DNA from: Psychroflexus aurantiacus
GTDB lineage: Bacteria > Bacteroidota > Bacteroidia > Flavobacteriales > Flavobacteriaceae
NCBI RefSeq assembly: GCF_010820555.1
Contig: NZ_JAAIKD010000001.1
Span: 62,001-126,000, forward strand
Length of the DNA stretch: 64,000 nt
Reading direction: 5' to 3'
A program made the position numbers and the translations under genes. The notes under the pieces are model-generated. The model had not been told where the DNA came from. It saw only the letters and a program-made list of their open reading frames with translations, and did no database searches. The number at the start of each line of letters is the position of its first letter. Positions within the stretch are counted from its first letter, which is position 1. This document shows positions 45,759-53,995 of the stretch, in pieces.

Positions 45759-46169
45759 ATGATTAAAAAAATTGAACACATCGGCATAGCGGTTAATAAC
45801 CTGGAAGAGGCTACAAAGACCTATGAAGCTTTGCTGAATGTCTCTCCTTACAAAACCGAGACCGTGGAGCGCGAAGGGGTGAAAACCGTGTTTTTTGAAT
45901 GCGGTGAAAGCAAAATCGAACTCCTGGGCGCCACGCGTGAAGACAGCCCTGTGGGAAAATACCTGAGCAAACAGAAAGAAGGCATCCACCACATTGCTTT
46001 TTATGTAGATGATCTTCAGGCAGAAATGCGAAGACTGCAAAAGCAAGGCTTTCAGCTGCTTAGCGAAGAACCCAAAGCCGGGGCCGACGGCAAGTCCATC
46101 GTGTTTCTTCATCCCAAAAGCAATCACGGGGTACTGGTCGAGTTATGTGAAGACCAAACTCAATTTTAA
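45759..46169 (+). CDS. mce: Methylmalonyl-CoA epimerase (VOC superfamily)
   Basis: A 136-residue VOC-fold protein that interconverts the two isomers of methylmalonyl-CoA in propionate metabolism. Metal-binding residues appear in IEHIGIAV (His), SKIELLG (Glu), GIHHIAFYV (His) and GVLVELCE (Glu). The methylmalonyl-CoA mutase genes are not in the window. It precedes a tRNA gene on the same strand. Confidence 0.9.
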   Translation: MIKKIEHIGIAVNNLEEATKTYEALLNVSPYKTETVEREGVKTVFFECGESKIELLGATREDSPVGKYLSKQKEGIHHIAFYVDDLQAEMRRLQKQGFQLLSEEPKAGADGKSIVFLHPKSNHGVLVELCEDQTQF

Positions 46170-46234
46170 TTCAAGAATTATTTTGGCTGATAATAAACTT
46201 ATACTTATTTTTGCCCTCCTTAACAATCAGCACT

Positions 46235-46311
46235 GGTCCCATAGCTCAGCTGGTTAGAGCACCTGACTCATAATCAGGTGGCCCTTGGTTCGAGTCCAAG
46301 TGGGACCACCA
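46235..46311 (+). tRNA. tRNA with CAT anticodon (elongator Met, possibly Ile2)
   Basis: Cloverleaf: acceptor GGTCCCA (46235-46241) pairs with TGGGACC (46301-46307), discriminator A, encoded CCA to 46311. Anticodon stem CCTGA/TCAGG with loop CTCATAA, anticodon CAT (46269-46271). It is not an initiator, as the acceptor is fully paired. Elongator Met and lysidine-modified Ile2 tRNAs share this loop, so identity between the two is uncertain. Confidence 0.93.
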
Positions 46312-46318
46312 GTAAAAT

Positions 46319-46348
46319 CAAAGCCTTACAGAAATGTAGGGCTTTTTT
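46319..46348 (+). terminator. Terminator after the CAT tRNA
   Basis: An 11-bp stem AAAGCCTTACA / TGTAGGGCTTT (one G-U pair) with loop GAAA, followed by a T-run. Confidence 0.85.
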
Positions 46349-46381
46349 ATTAATTTTTATTCAAAATCTTTTTTAACCCAA

Positions 46382-47755
46382 CTATTCTTCATCCAGGAGC
46401 TTCAGGTTTTCGAGCATCGTGGGCAATAATTCACTTACGGTAGGATGAATATGAACCGCATCCCGAATAACCGTATAAGGCTGTTTCGCATACATTTGAT
46501 CCAGGATGGTATGGATGTATTCATCGGCTCCGGTTCCTAAAAACGTCGCTCCTAAAATTTTTTCTGAATCTTCTTCAATATAAATTTTCAGCATGCCCTG
46601 CGTTTCTCCCAGCTCTTTGGCCCGGGCGATTTTACTCATGGGTCTGGAGGCCACTTTGGCTTTGATACCTGCTTTTTCAATATCCTGTGAATTCATTCCT
46701 ACTCTGGCCAAAGGCGGATCTATAAAGGCTGCATAACAGGTGAACCGGTCTGAAAGGTTCCGTTCTTGATCACCAAACAGATGTGAATTGACAATTTGAA
46801 AATCGTTGTAAGCTGTATGTGTAAACGCCCCTTTACCGTTACAATCCCCAAGCGCCCAAATGTTGGAAGCTGTGGTTTTCAAGGCATCATTTACTTCTAT
46901 AAAATCACGATCATCTAAACTCACGTCTGTATGTTCCAGACCCAAATCTGTGGTATTGGGTAACCTTCCTGTGGCAAGTAAAATATGCGAGCCCTGAAGT
47001 TTGGTTTTCTGCTTTTTGCCATCAATGGTCACTTCTACGTTTTCACCGTTTTGTTCAGCAGTGATGCATTCAGAATTCAGGAGCACGTCTATGCCTTCCT
47101 TTTCGAAAATCTTTTGTATTGCTTTTCCAAACTCAGGATCTTCATTTTTAAGCAGCTGATCGCCTCTGTCCAGGATGGTGACTTTACTGCCAAAACGAGA
47201 AAACATTTGTCCAAACTCCAGTCCGATGTAGCCCCCGCCAACGATGATCAAATGTTCCGGAATGCTTTCCAGCTCCAGAATACTTTCATTGGTAAGAAAA
47301 TCTACATGTTCAAAGCCTTCAGGTATTCTGGGTCTTGCACCAACATTGATGTAAAACCTATCCGCTTCATAGGTTTCTCCATTTACTTCAACAGATGTAT
47401 TGCTTAAGAATTTCGCTTTCCCGCGTATCAAATCAATATGTTCCGTATTGGAAAACATAGATTCCAACCCACTTCTGGAATCGGAAACGATTTTATCTTT
47501 CCGTTCTTTAATAGCTTTCAGGTTAACCTGGACATCTCCTTTAATTTCGATACCAAGCTCAAAACTGTTTTTGGCGATGAAGGCTCGCCTTGCACTGGCA
47601 ACATAGGCTTTGGTAGGTGTACAACCCACATTAACACAGGTGCCGCCGAGATGACTTTTTTCTATTACGGCAATTCGGGAGCCGTTTTTCGCCAAACTGG
47701 CAGCCAGAGAAGGTCCTGCCTGTCCTGTACCTATAATGATAGCATCATAGTTCAT
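46382..47755 (-). CDS. FAD-dependent pyridine nucleotide-disulfide oxidoreductase (mercuric reductase-like)
   Basis: A 457-residue flavoprotein with the class I disulfide site GGTCVNVGCTPTK (about residues 38-50), N-terminal FAD fold IIIGTGQAGPSLA, NAD(P) fold IIVGGGYIGLEF, the ALGDCNG motif and the C-terminal HIHPTVSELLPTML with the catalytic His-Pro. It resembles mercuric reductase but lacks the N-terminal HMA domain and the C-terminal Cys pair that binds mercury, so it is probably a general disulfide or quinone-type reductase. ATG at 47755 chosen; the longer frame runs into the AhpD-like gene. It follows that gene after 10 bases. Confidence 0.88.
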   Translation of the reverse strand: MNYDAIIIGTGQAGPSLAASLAKNGSRIAVIEKSHLGGTCVNVGCTPTKAYVASARRAFIAKNSFELGIEIKGDVQVNLKAIKERKDKIVSDSRSGLESMFSNTEHIDLIRGKAKFLSNTSVEVNGETYEADRFYINVGARPRIPEGFEHVDFLTNESILELESIPEHLIIVGGGYIGLEFGQMFSRFGSKVTILDRGDQLLKNEDPEFGKAIQKIFEKEGIDVLLNSECITAEQNGENVEVTIDGKKQKTKLQGSHILLATGRLPNTTDLGLEHTDVSLDDRDFIEVNDALKTTASNIWALGDCNGKGAFTHTAYNDFQIVNSHLFGDQERNLSDRFTCYAAFIDPPLARVGMNSQDIEKAGIKAKVASRPMSKIARAKELGETQGMLKIYIEEDSEKILGATFLGTGADEYIHTILDQMYAKQPYTVIRDAVHIHPTVSELLPTMLENLKLLDEE

Positions 47756-47765
47756 AATCGATACA

Positions 47766-48323
47766 TTAATAGTTATAATCTTTGCCCTTATCAGGTTCAA
47801 GTTCAACACCCAGACTCAAAACCATCCGGTTCACAAAATTGAAATAGGACACCACCAAAGCGGCATCCAAAATAGCTTGGTCGCTAAATTTTTCTTCTTT
47901 CAATTCTGTTATTGTATTCGTGTAGTCTTGGGTTTCATTTTTAGTCAGTTGTTCAGAAAAAACGCAGAGCGCCCTGTCTTTAGAAGTCATTTCAAGCTCT
48001 GAATAATTCTGTTTAAGACGCTCAACCTTCTTTTCATCTTTCCAGTACTGCTGAAGTGCGCTGGCGTGATGCGCTATGCAATACTTGCAGTTATTCGTTC
48101 TTGAAGTCACGACTGCCATCATTTCTCTTTGAGCTCTCGAAAGTTCGGATTTGGAATACATGATTTCCATGTATAAATCCATATGTTTCACAATGCTTTC
48201 GGGTCTTAAGCTTTGCATTTTATGAACTTCAGCGATCTTTCCGCGCTTTTGTATTAACTCATCATATATACCCCTGAGTCTGCCTTCGGCTTCTTCAGGA
48301 GAAATAGTTTTGATACTTGGCAT
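47766..48323 (-). CDS. AhpD-like carboxymuconolactone decarboxylase / peroxidase-related protein
   Basis: A 185-residue protein of the AhpD-like all-helical family with the redox motif TNNCKYCIAHHASAL (CxxC plus His, about residues 86-100). The family includes alkylhydroperoxidases and 'peroxidase-related' enzymes. It starts the two-gene unit with the flavoprotein reductase, which could supply its electrons (inference). Confidence 0.88.
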   Translation of the reverse strand: MPSIKTISPEEAEGRLRGIYDELIQKRGKIAEVHKMQSLRPESIVKHMDLYMEIMYSKSELSRAQREMMAVVTSRTNNCKYCIAHHASALQQYWKDEKKVERLKQNYSELEMTSKDRALCVFSEQLTKNETQDYTNTITELKEEKFSDQAILDAALVVSYFNFVNRMVLSLGVELEPDKGKDYNY

Positions 48324-48922
48324 TTCTGTTTAAATTTCGAGATAAAGATACTTAATTAGAATTTAAAATTCTTCCGCATACAGATTTCTCTCAGACAGCA
48401 ATCCCCACAAACTTTAAAGCTCTTAATACTTTACTGTTTACTGTTGCAATTAAAAAGGGAGGCATGAAGAATCCCAGGTCGTGAATTCAAAAGATCTGTA
48501 TTACACCGGCTCTAGACAGTATCTTATACCCGACTAAAGTCTCATGACCATGTAAAACTATCTGCTTTTCGTTTACAAACGGCCTGGATATTTTTCCTGA
48601 AAAGAGGATGCATCTGACTTTTCTCATGACAGAGGACTGGTACTTAAAAGCGACTCCTTGAAAATACCATAAAATAATATTTATTTTTCATTCAAATAGA
48701 CGTATATTTACTAATATTGCTATTTTAAAGGGCTCAATAAAAATGGCCTCAATTTCATTACATATGATCAACCGAATTCACACGCATTTTTAACCTTAAA
48801 ACATCAATCCAGTATTCCCCTCCTTTCCTATATCAAAGGGCTTTACGACTAACGATTCATTTTAGATGCTCACTTATATAAGTAAAAAGCGGTATGCTCC
48901 GTAGCTCTTGATTAGAAAATTT
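48324..48922. other. Non-coding region upstream of the VGIGT genes
   Basis: About 600 bases with no convincing gene, RNA or terminator. The last ~250 bases are AT-rich and presumably hold the promoter of the downstream surface-protein gene, but no exact TAnnTTTG box was found. Confidence 0.5.
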
Positions 48923-50353
48923 ATGAAATCAAAATTAGTTATAGTATGTATGTTTCTAGGCCTGTTCCTAGGTTATGCTCAGGTTGGCATTGGAACCACC
49001 ACTCCGGATCCCACGTCATTACTAGAAATCAAATCGGATACGGCTGGAATATTGATTCCCAGAATGACCTTAGTCCAAAGAGACGCTATCTCAGACCCTG
49101 CGCCTGCAAATGGGTTGCAAATTTACAACACGACCAACAATACCTTAGATATATACAGCAATAGTAGCTGGAAGTCGTTTGCCTATTCTCCAGATTCCAA
49201 CCTGGTCTACGTTTATTCTCTTTCAGATTTACCTGCTCCTGAAAGTGGCGGGATTACTTTAGATGAAACTAAAATGTACGTTTTTTCTGGCTCAGTTGTG
49301 ATTAGCCCCAATTATATAAATATAAATGGTGCAGGCCTACGAGGAACCGATCCACAGAAAGACCAAATAATTTCAGATGTTGCTAATGGTGCTGTCCTAA
49401 GGAGTTCTAATAAAAGTATATATATTAAGGAATTGGCTGTTGTACCAGCTAGTTCCAGTACTACAGCCTATGATTTTTCTGATACAACAGGAACTTTCTT
49501 CTGTAATATCTTTTCAGGAAGCTCGGTAGTTGACGCTATGGGACCTTCTTCAGGAGTTGGAACTATTTCAGGATTTTCTGCGATTACAATTCTTCAAAAC
49601 TATTGGAATACCACCAATGGCATCAAAATAGGTGGAACTGTGGGAAAATTCACCTCTGGTTATAATTTTATTGTGGGGATTTCAAATGGAGCCGGAATAG
49701 AACTTCTAGGCGACATGACCGCCAACGATATAGATATAGCCAATAATTATTTTATTTATACTGGCAATATTGGCTTAAAAGTAAATTCTACTGAAAGTCT
49801 AGACAGAGGGCGGTTAACCACCAATATGTTTAGGGGGGTAGGAACGCCTTTAGATGGAATAACCTCAGCCGAAATAGGCTGGAATATGTCACAAAACACA
49901 GATATTCCAGACACAAAAGCAATTGCTTTGAGCTATTTTAATGAAGGTAATTCAAACGTAGCAACAGATTTTACAGGTACAACAATATCAGGTTTTGTAA
50001 AAGTTGCTGGAACCACTACTTCTGCATATGCACAAAAATTTACAGCTAGTAACAACAACAGAATAACTTATGACGGAAGAAGACCTATAGTTGCTAAAAT
50101 CAGTACAACTATAAATGCAGAATCAGGTACGACTGATTCTAGCTATACAATCGCTGTTTTTAAAAATGGGGATATGGTATCAGATCAACCCGTAAATACG
50201 TTGAATAGCATAGCAAACAAAGGTAAATTTCAACTCTCCCTATCTACTGAGCTAGATTTAGTAACTACTGATTACATTGAAGTTTATATCCGAAGAAATT
50301 CGGGGGATGACACATTGTTAGTGACCGCATTTCAGTTCAATGTCTCCGATTAA
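48923..50353 (+). CDS. 'VGIGT' secreted surface/fibre-like protein, copy 1
   Basis: A 476-residue exported protein (signal peptide ending at GYAQ). The mature start VGIGTTTPDPTSLLEI…GILIPRMTLVQRDAI is the standard N-terminal module of Bacteroidota surface and tail-fibre-like proteins. Residues about 90-330 are rich in Gly/Ser/Asn with regular N-Y-I-type strands, suggesting a parallel beta-helix. The end (about 350-476) looks like a jelly-roll (DYIEVYIRRNSGDDTLLV…FQFNVSD). Copy 2 at 50839-52242 is a full-length paralogue. Start ATG 48923 gives the signal peptide. A role in surface adhesion or recognition is inferred. Confidence 0.82.
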   Translation: MKSKLVIVCMFLGLFLGYAQVGIGTTTPDPTSLLEIKSDTAGILIPRMTLVQRDAISDPAPANGLQIYNTTNNTLDIYSNSSWKSFAYSPDSNLVYVYSLSDLPAPESGGITLDETKMYVFSGSVVISPNYININGAGLRGTDPQKDQIISDVANGAVLRSSNKSIYIKELAVVPASSSTTAYDFSDTTGTFFCNIFSGSSVVDAMGPSSGVGTISGFSAITILQNYWNTTNGIKIGGTVGKFTSGYNFIVGISNGAGIELLGDMTANDIDIANNYFIYTGNIGLKVNSTESLDRGRLTTNMFRGVGTPLDGITSAEIGWNMSQNTDIPDTKAIALSYFNEGNSNVATDFTGTTISGFVKVAGTTTSAYAQKFTASNNNRITYDGRRPIVAKISTTINAESGTTDSSYTIAVFKNGDMVSDQPVNTLNSIANKGKFQLSLSTELDLVTTDYIEVYIRRNSGDDTLLVTAFQFNVSD

Positions 50354-50572
50354 AAGTATATTAAATTCGAGTTTAAACTAAAATTTCTCTACTTGCTTTA
50401 CATATACTATTTAAAACCTATTCTTCTACAACAGCTCCAACTTCAAGAAGTCACTTTTGTGTTTTCGTATATACCTGGCTATTTCTTTTCTACTTACTAA
50501 TTAATTGCCAGTCCAGGCTGATTCAAGGCCTGCGGTTTTTACCTATACTATAGTTTATGCAATGATAAATAA

Positions 50573-50710
50573 TTTCAAATCACTTTGAATAATGAAATAG
50601 ACCTTTCAACTGGTGATTATATTGAAGTTTATATTCTTAATAATTCAGAGACTGATGCATCTATCACGGCAACTGAATTGAAATTTAGTGTGACCACTAG
50701 TTATACATAA
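50573..50710 (+). pseudogene. C-terminal remnant of a third VGIGT paralogue
   Basis: An open frame without start codon, ending in TAA at 50708-50710, reads FQITLNNEIDLSTGDYIEVY followed by ILNNSETDASITATELKFSV. This aligns along its length with the last ~45 residues of both neighbours (FQLSLSTELDLVTTDYIEVY… in copy 1). The rest of the gene is missing, so a third tandem copy was deleted or recombined away. Confidence 0.8.
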
Positions 50711-50838
50711 CATATCCTAATTTCTCCCCTGTTTTGATGGCTCCCCTTTAGAGTACCTTTACATGTTTAACATTGCTTTATAATTGGAAAGTATCTAAAA
50801 TGTTTTTTTATTAAATTGTCTCAATAAAATTAAAATTC

Positions 50839-52242
50839 ATGAAATCAAAACTGGCTTTGCTACCTATTTTACTAGGCTTTACACTTAGCTATGCGCAAAT
50901 TGGAATCGGAACCACCAACCCGGATCCTACCTCCATGTTAGAAATTAAATCGGATACGGCAGGGATATTGATTCCCAGAATGACTTTAGCACAGAGAGAT
51001 GCTATCGTAACTCCTGCAGAAGGCCTGCAGATATTTAATACCACAAACAAATCCCTGGATTTGTTTGCAGACGGTTCCTGGAACCCTTACTCATTTCCTG
51101 TAAATTCCAACCTTGTTTATGTTTATTCTCTTTCAGATTTACCGGCCCCTGTAAGTGGCGGGATTACTTTAGATGAAACTAAAATGTATGTCTTTTCCGG
51201 TTCTGTAGATATTGGCTCCAACTACATCAATATGAATGGAGCAGGACTGAGAGGTACCGATCCACAGAAAGATGAAGTGGTATCCAGCGTAAATGGTGCA
51301 ATCCTAAGAAGTACTGATAAAAGTGTTTACATCAAAGAATTGACCGTTGCCCCAAATAGTGCTTCAACTCAGGCTTATGACTTTAGTGATACTACAGGAT
51401 TTAATTTTTGTAATATTTTTTCTGGATCTTCAGTAAGGGAAAAGGTAACCTCTTTGGGGGTAGGCCAAGTTTCAGGATTTAGTGCGGTTACCATTATTCA
51501 AAATTTCTGGAATGTCACAGATGGCCTGAAAGTCACGGGAGATATGGGAAAATTTACAAGTGCCTATAATTTTATAGTTGGCATTACAAGTGGATCTGGG
51601 ATAGAGTTTGAATCCGGAGCCGTTATTGATGATATAGATTTATCAAATAATTACCTTATCTATTCAGGACAAACCGGTATAAATATAGTTAGCGGTTCCT
51701 CTATAGATAGAGGGCGAGCAACTGCTAATGTATTCAGAGGTGTAGGAACCCCTTTAGCGGGTATAGATGAAAGTGAACAAGGCTGGTGGTTTTCACAAAA
51801 TACTAACATACCCGATACAAGGCCCGTTGGTTTTATTTATTTCAATAATAATACTACATCAACCACCTTCACTAATACTACTGATTTTGTAAAAATTAAA
51901 GGAGCTACCACTGTTAAAACTGCTCAAAAGTTTTCATCCAATGCTGATAATCAAATGACTTATATTGGCAGGAGACCTATAACGGGATTAATTGATATTG
52001 TCATTAATGCTATTAGTCCATCAAATGGTGCTGGCTATGTCATCTCACTCGCTAAAAATGGAACAGTATTGAACGATATAACCTCTACAATAACCGCCTT
52101 ATCTAATAACCGGGGATTTCAAATGGTTTTAAAACAAGAAACAGATTTAGTAACAGGTGATTATCTTGAAGTTTTTATCCGATCAACTGGATCTACTGAT
52201 CCTTTAGATGTAATTGGATTGCAGTTTAATGTTTCAGATTAA
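50839..52242 (+). CDS. 'VGIGT' secreted surface/fibre-like protein, copy 2
   Basis: A 467-residue paralogue of 48923-50353 with the same order: signal peptide (ending SYAQ), IGIGTTNPDPTSMLEI module, Gly/Ser/Asn-rich putative beta-helix and a C-terminal jelly-roll ending FNVSD. Blocks such as YVYSLSDLPAP, GGITLDETKMYVFSGSV and GAGLRGTDPQKD are nearly identical to copy 1, while the regions around residues 180-230 and 330-420 differ more, as expected for exposed parts under diversification. It ends in a strong terminator. Confidence 0.82.
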   Translation: MKSKLALLPILLGFTLSYAQIGIGTTNPDPTSMLEIKSDTAGILIPRMTLAQRDAIVTPAEGLQIFNTTNKSLDLFADGSWNPYSFPVNSNLVYVYSLSDLPAPVSGGITLDETKMYVFSGSVDIGSNYINMNGAGLRGTDPQKDEVVSSVNGAILRSTDKSVYIKELTVAPNSASTQAYDFSDTTGFNFCNIFSGSSVREKVTSLGVGQVSGFSAVTIIQNFWNVTDGLKVTGDMGKFTSAYNFIVGITSGSGIEFESGAVIDDIDLSNNYLIYSGQTGINIVSGSSIDRGRATANVFRGVGTPLAGIDESEQGWWFSQNTNIPDTRPVGFIYFNNNTTSTTFTNTTDFVKIKGATTVKTAQKFSSNADNQMTYIGRRPITGLIDIVINAISPSNGAGYVISLAKNGTVLNDITSTITALSNNRGFQMVLKQETDLVTGDYLEVFIRSTGSTDPLDVIGLQFNVSD

Positions 52243-52284
52243 CTAAAAAGATTATTACCGCTTTTTTAATAACATATTCAGTAT

Positions 52285-52322
52285 TCAAAAAAAGACTGCC
52301 TGCTTCGGCAGTCTTTTTTTGA
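52285..52322. terminator. Bidirectional terminator between VGIGT copy 2 and the DUF4136 remnant
   Basis: Stem AAAGACTGCC (52291-52300) / GGCAGTCTTT (52307-52316) with a six-base loop and A-run before and T-run after, so it serves both converging genes. Confidence 0.88.
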
Positions 52323-52339
52323 ATTTAATTTTTGGATGC

Positions 52340-52735
52340 TTAGTTATTCAAAGGATAGGCTTTAAATATATCGATGATGGCTTCCTGCACTGCTTCAGTT
52401 TCAGTTTTATCCATGATAGGTTCAGACGTAATTCCTTTCCAAACCGATTGCTTGGTTTCTCTGTCGATTAAGTCTATGACCACCGTACCATCTTTATAAG
52501 AGTAAGTATACGTCGTGTAGCCAATGACTCCGCCCGGGTAATACCAGTCATACCATCCTCTGTAATAAAAAGGCTGATAAAAAGGGCTTACTGGTGTTCC
52601 GGGTACGGCACCTACGTAAGGATAATTCGCATAAACCGGCTCCTGCTCTCTTTCAGTTTCAAGGTTGGTTGTAATGCTAATGAGCACCAAAAGATCCGGA
52701 TTATCCCTGTCCAGAGTATATCCCGCAGCTTTCAA
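52340..52735 (-). pseudogene. 5'-truncated DUF4136 lipoprotein gene
   Basis: About 131 codons on the minus strand match the C-terminal part of DUF4136 proteins (…AAGYTLDRDNPDLLVLISITT…, Tyr/Pro-rich middle, GTVVIDLIDRETKQSVWKG, …AIIDIFKAYP). Intact members have a lipoprotein signal and ~50 more residues before this point. Here the only start would be TTG, the family-like sequence ends at about 52735, and the frame is closed by a TGA at 52778-52780. The upstream DNA is the structured RNA region, so the 5' part was removed by insertion or deletion. Confidence 0.72.
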
Positions 52736-52798
52736 GGGATGCCGTTTAGACCTTTTCGAGACTGAAGCATTGCGGTTTCATTTAAAAATTATGCTCAT

Positions 52799-53040
52799 GT
52801 TCACAGCTAGCACACCGAAGGATTAGGATAGCGATGCCTTATATAAATTTGTTGCGGGAGAGGATTACACCCTGGTACCAGATAGGAGTATATGGTAAGC
52901 ACGCCCACCTCAGGCGTAAACTACAGCACCGAGCTTGCCTCCTGAACCCGGGCCAGGTCAGTTTAAAAGGAAAAACCTGGCTGCTTCAAGGGTGTAGTTA
53001 AGACATGAAACTGACAGCAACCCCCAGGAAACTAGCCTTA
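52799..53040 (+). ncRNA. Structured RNA candidate, HEARO / OMEGA (IscB-type omega-RNA)-like
   Basis: No gene fits here, but a compact fold does. Nested helices: GCTAG/CTAGC (52806-52810/53032-53036); GTTGC/GCAAC (52851-52855/53017-53021); an 11-bp helix 52863-52873/52989-52999 (core ACACCCT/AGGGTGT). Inside it: GGTAAGC/GCTTGCC (52894-52900/52933-52939) backed by AGGA/TCCT, with an inner ACGCC/GGCGT hairpin, and GCCAGGT/ACCTGGC (52952-52958/52975-52981). The loop of the last can pair with AAACTG at 53008-53013 as a pseudoknot. Several pairs are G-U only on the plus strand (A-C on the other), fixing the strand. Conserved-looking GTTCACAGC near the 5' end and TTTAAAAGGAA in the loop recall omega-RNAs. 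The family is inferred from memory; edges are approximate. Confidence 0.55.
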
Positions 53041-53051
53041 AAATAAAAAGC

Positions 53052-53137
53052 ATGAAAAAAGGATTCACTTCAAAAGACGAGAATGTATTTTAGACTCACA
53101 GGTATTTGCAGAAAAATGCCGCCAACCTATTTCATAG
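53052..53137 (+). pseudogene. Possible iscB/isrB 5' remnant
   Basis: An ATG 12 bases after the RNA candidate starts MKKGFTSKDENVF and meets a stop at 53091-53093. Shifting by one base continues as LDSQVFAEKCRQ to a stop at 53135-53137. IscB-type proteins begin with a V-x-V-L-D-x-x type strand of the PLMP domain directly after the omega-RNA, which matches the position and the 'VF.LDSQ' pattern, but nothing of the RuvC or HNH domains follows. A very short match; could be chance. Confidence 0.22.
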
Positions 53138-53217
53138 GGTATTCTGAGATTTAAATTCTGCGAAAACCATTTTCAGCCCGCATTCCAGTAGAGGCTGAAG
53201 TTGAATTTAAATAAAAC

Positions 53218-53766
53218 TTAATAATCCGTCACAGAACTCCAGTTCTCCCCGCTTTTGATCCGGTAGAGCTGCATTTCAGAAATACCAAATTGTTTGGCAA
53301 TCATCTTCATCCGTGTACGGCGATTGGGATCGTTTATTTTGCGCTTGATCAGCCTCACCTGAGACTCCGTTAGTTTGGAATAGGTTCGTTTTTTTGGACG
53401 ATTTATATAGTCCGGATTGCTAAACTGATGCTTCTCTTTTTCTTTTTTGGTCGCCCATTTAAGATTTTCAACCTTATTATCGAGCTTGTCGTAGTTGAGG
53501 TGAATCACATAAATCCCCTCTCCTTTTTCCAGGAAATGCTCAGCAACCAGTTTATGAACGTATCGACTGGTTGATTTTTTGTTCAGTTCTTGTTTTAAAG
53601 GAAGGGTCTGGTAGCCATTGATGAAAGATTCTTTGACTAAAACTTCATTTTCACCCTTGCAGTTAAGCATTCTACCATAGTTTGAGATTTTGTACTTCTC
53701 GAAGCTGGCAATTTTGTCGTCAAAGACGACGTCTTTCCATTGTTCATTGTAATAATTACGAATCAT
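53218..53766 (-). CDS. NUMOD4 / HNH endonuclease-like protein
   Basis: A 182-residue protein. The N-terminus has a NUMOD4 DNA-binding motif (EQWKDVVFDDKIASFEKYKI, then SNYGRMLN). The middle is an HNH-type nuclease domain (RYVHKLVAEHFL … VIHLNYDKLDNKVENLKWAT). The C-terminus is a helix-turn-helix (KLTESQVRLIKRKI…IAKQFGISEMQLYRIKSGENW). Such proteins are free-standing or phage/intron-borne homing endonucleases. The usual Asn-His pair of the HNH core (family pattern x-N-H-x-D) reads I-H-L-N here, so catalytic activity is uncertain. It lies just downstream of dus on the same strand and convergent to the RNA candidate. Confidence 0.82.
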   Translation of the reverse strand: MIRNYYNEQWKDVVFDDKIASFEKYKISNYGRMLNCKGENEVLVKESFINGYQTLPLKQELNKKSTSRYVHKLVAEHFLEKGEGIYVIHLNYDKLDNKVENLKWATKKEKEKHQFSNPDYINRPKKRTYSKLTESQVRLIKRKINDPNRRTRMKMIAKQFGISEMQLYRIKSGENWSSVTDY

Positions 53767-53995
53767 GAGTTTTTGATTTTGAGACTTGTTCTAGAGGATG
53801 AAGCCGTTCCAAATCAAAACAGATGGATAGAAATATGTTGCAATATAAATGATTTATTTATTTCTGGAAATAAATCACACCTCCAATCTTCGCGGAAATA
53901 AAGAGGCCTACACTCATAGCTCTTATCGCTATCCCTTCCTTGAGTTGGCTTAGGGAGGGATAACCCCTCCTTGGGAGGGTTAGGGAAGGAAAAAA

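Noticed and set aside
50513-50540. Weak hairpin CAGGC/GCCTG followed by T's after VGIGT copy 1
   Set aside because: Only five base pairs with a nine-base loop, about 160 bases after the stop; too weak to call a terminator.
52741-53045. Region considered as SRP RNA, tmRNA, 6S RNA, group I or group II intron, or IS110 bridge RNA
   Set aside because: No SRP GGAAG tetraloop region, no tmRNA tRNA-like ends, no single long 6S-type hairpin, no group I P-Q-R-S core, no group II domain V motif and no IS110 recombinase nearby; the omega-RNA-like layout fits better.
53955-53995. CCCTCC/GGAGGG hairpin after dus
   Set aside because: Good stem, but no T-run follows in the direction of dus transcription, so it was not called a terminator.
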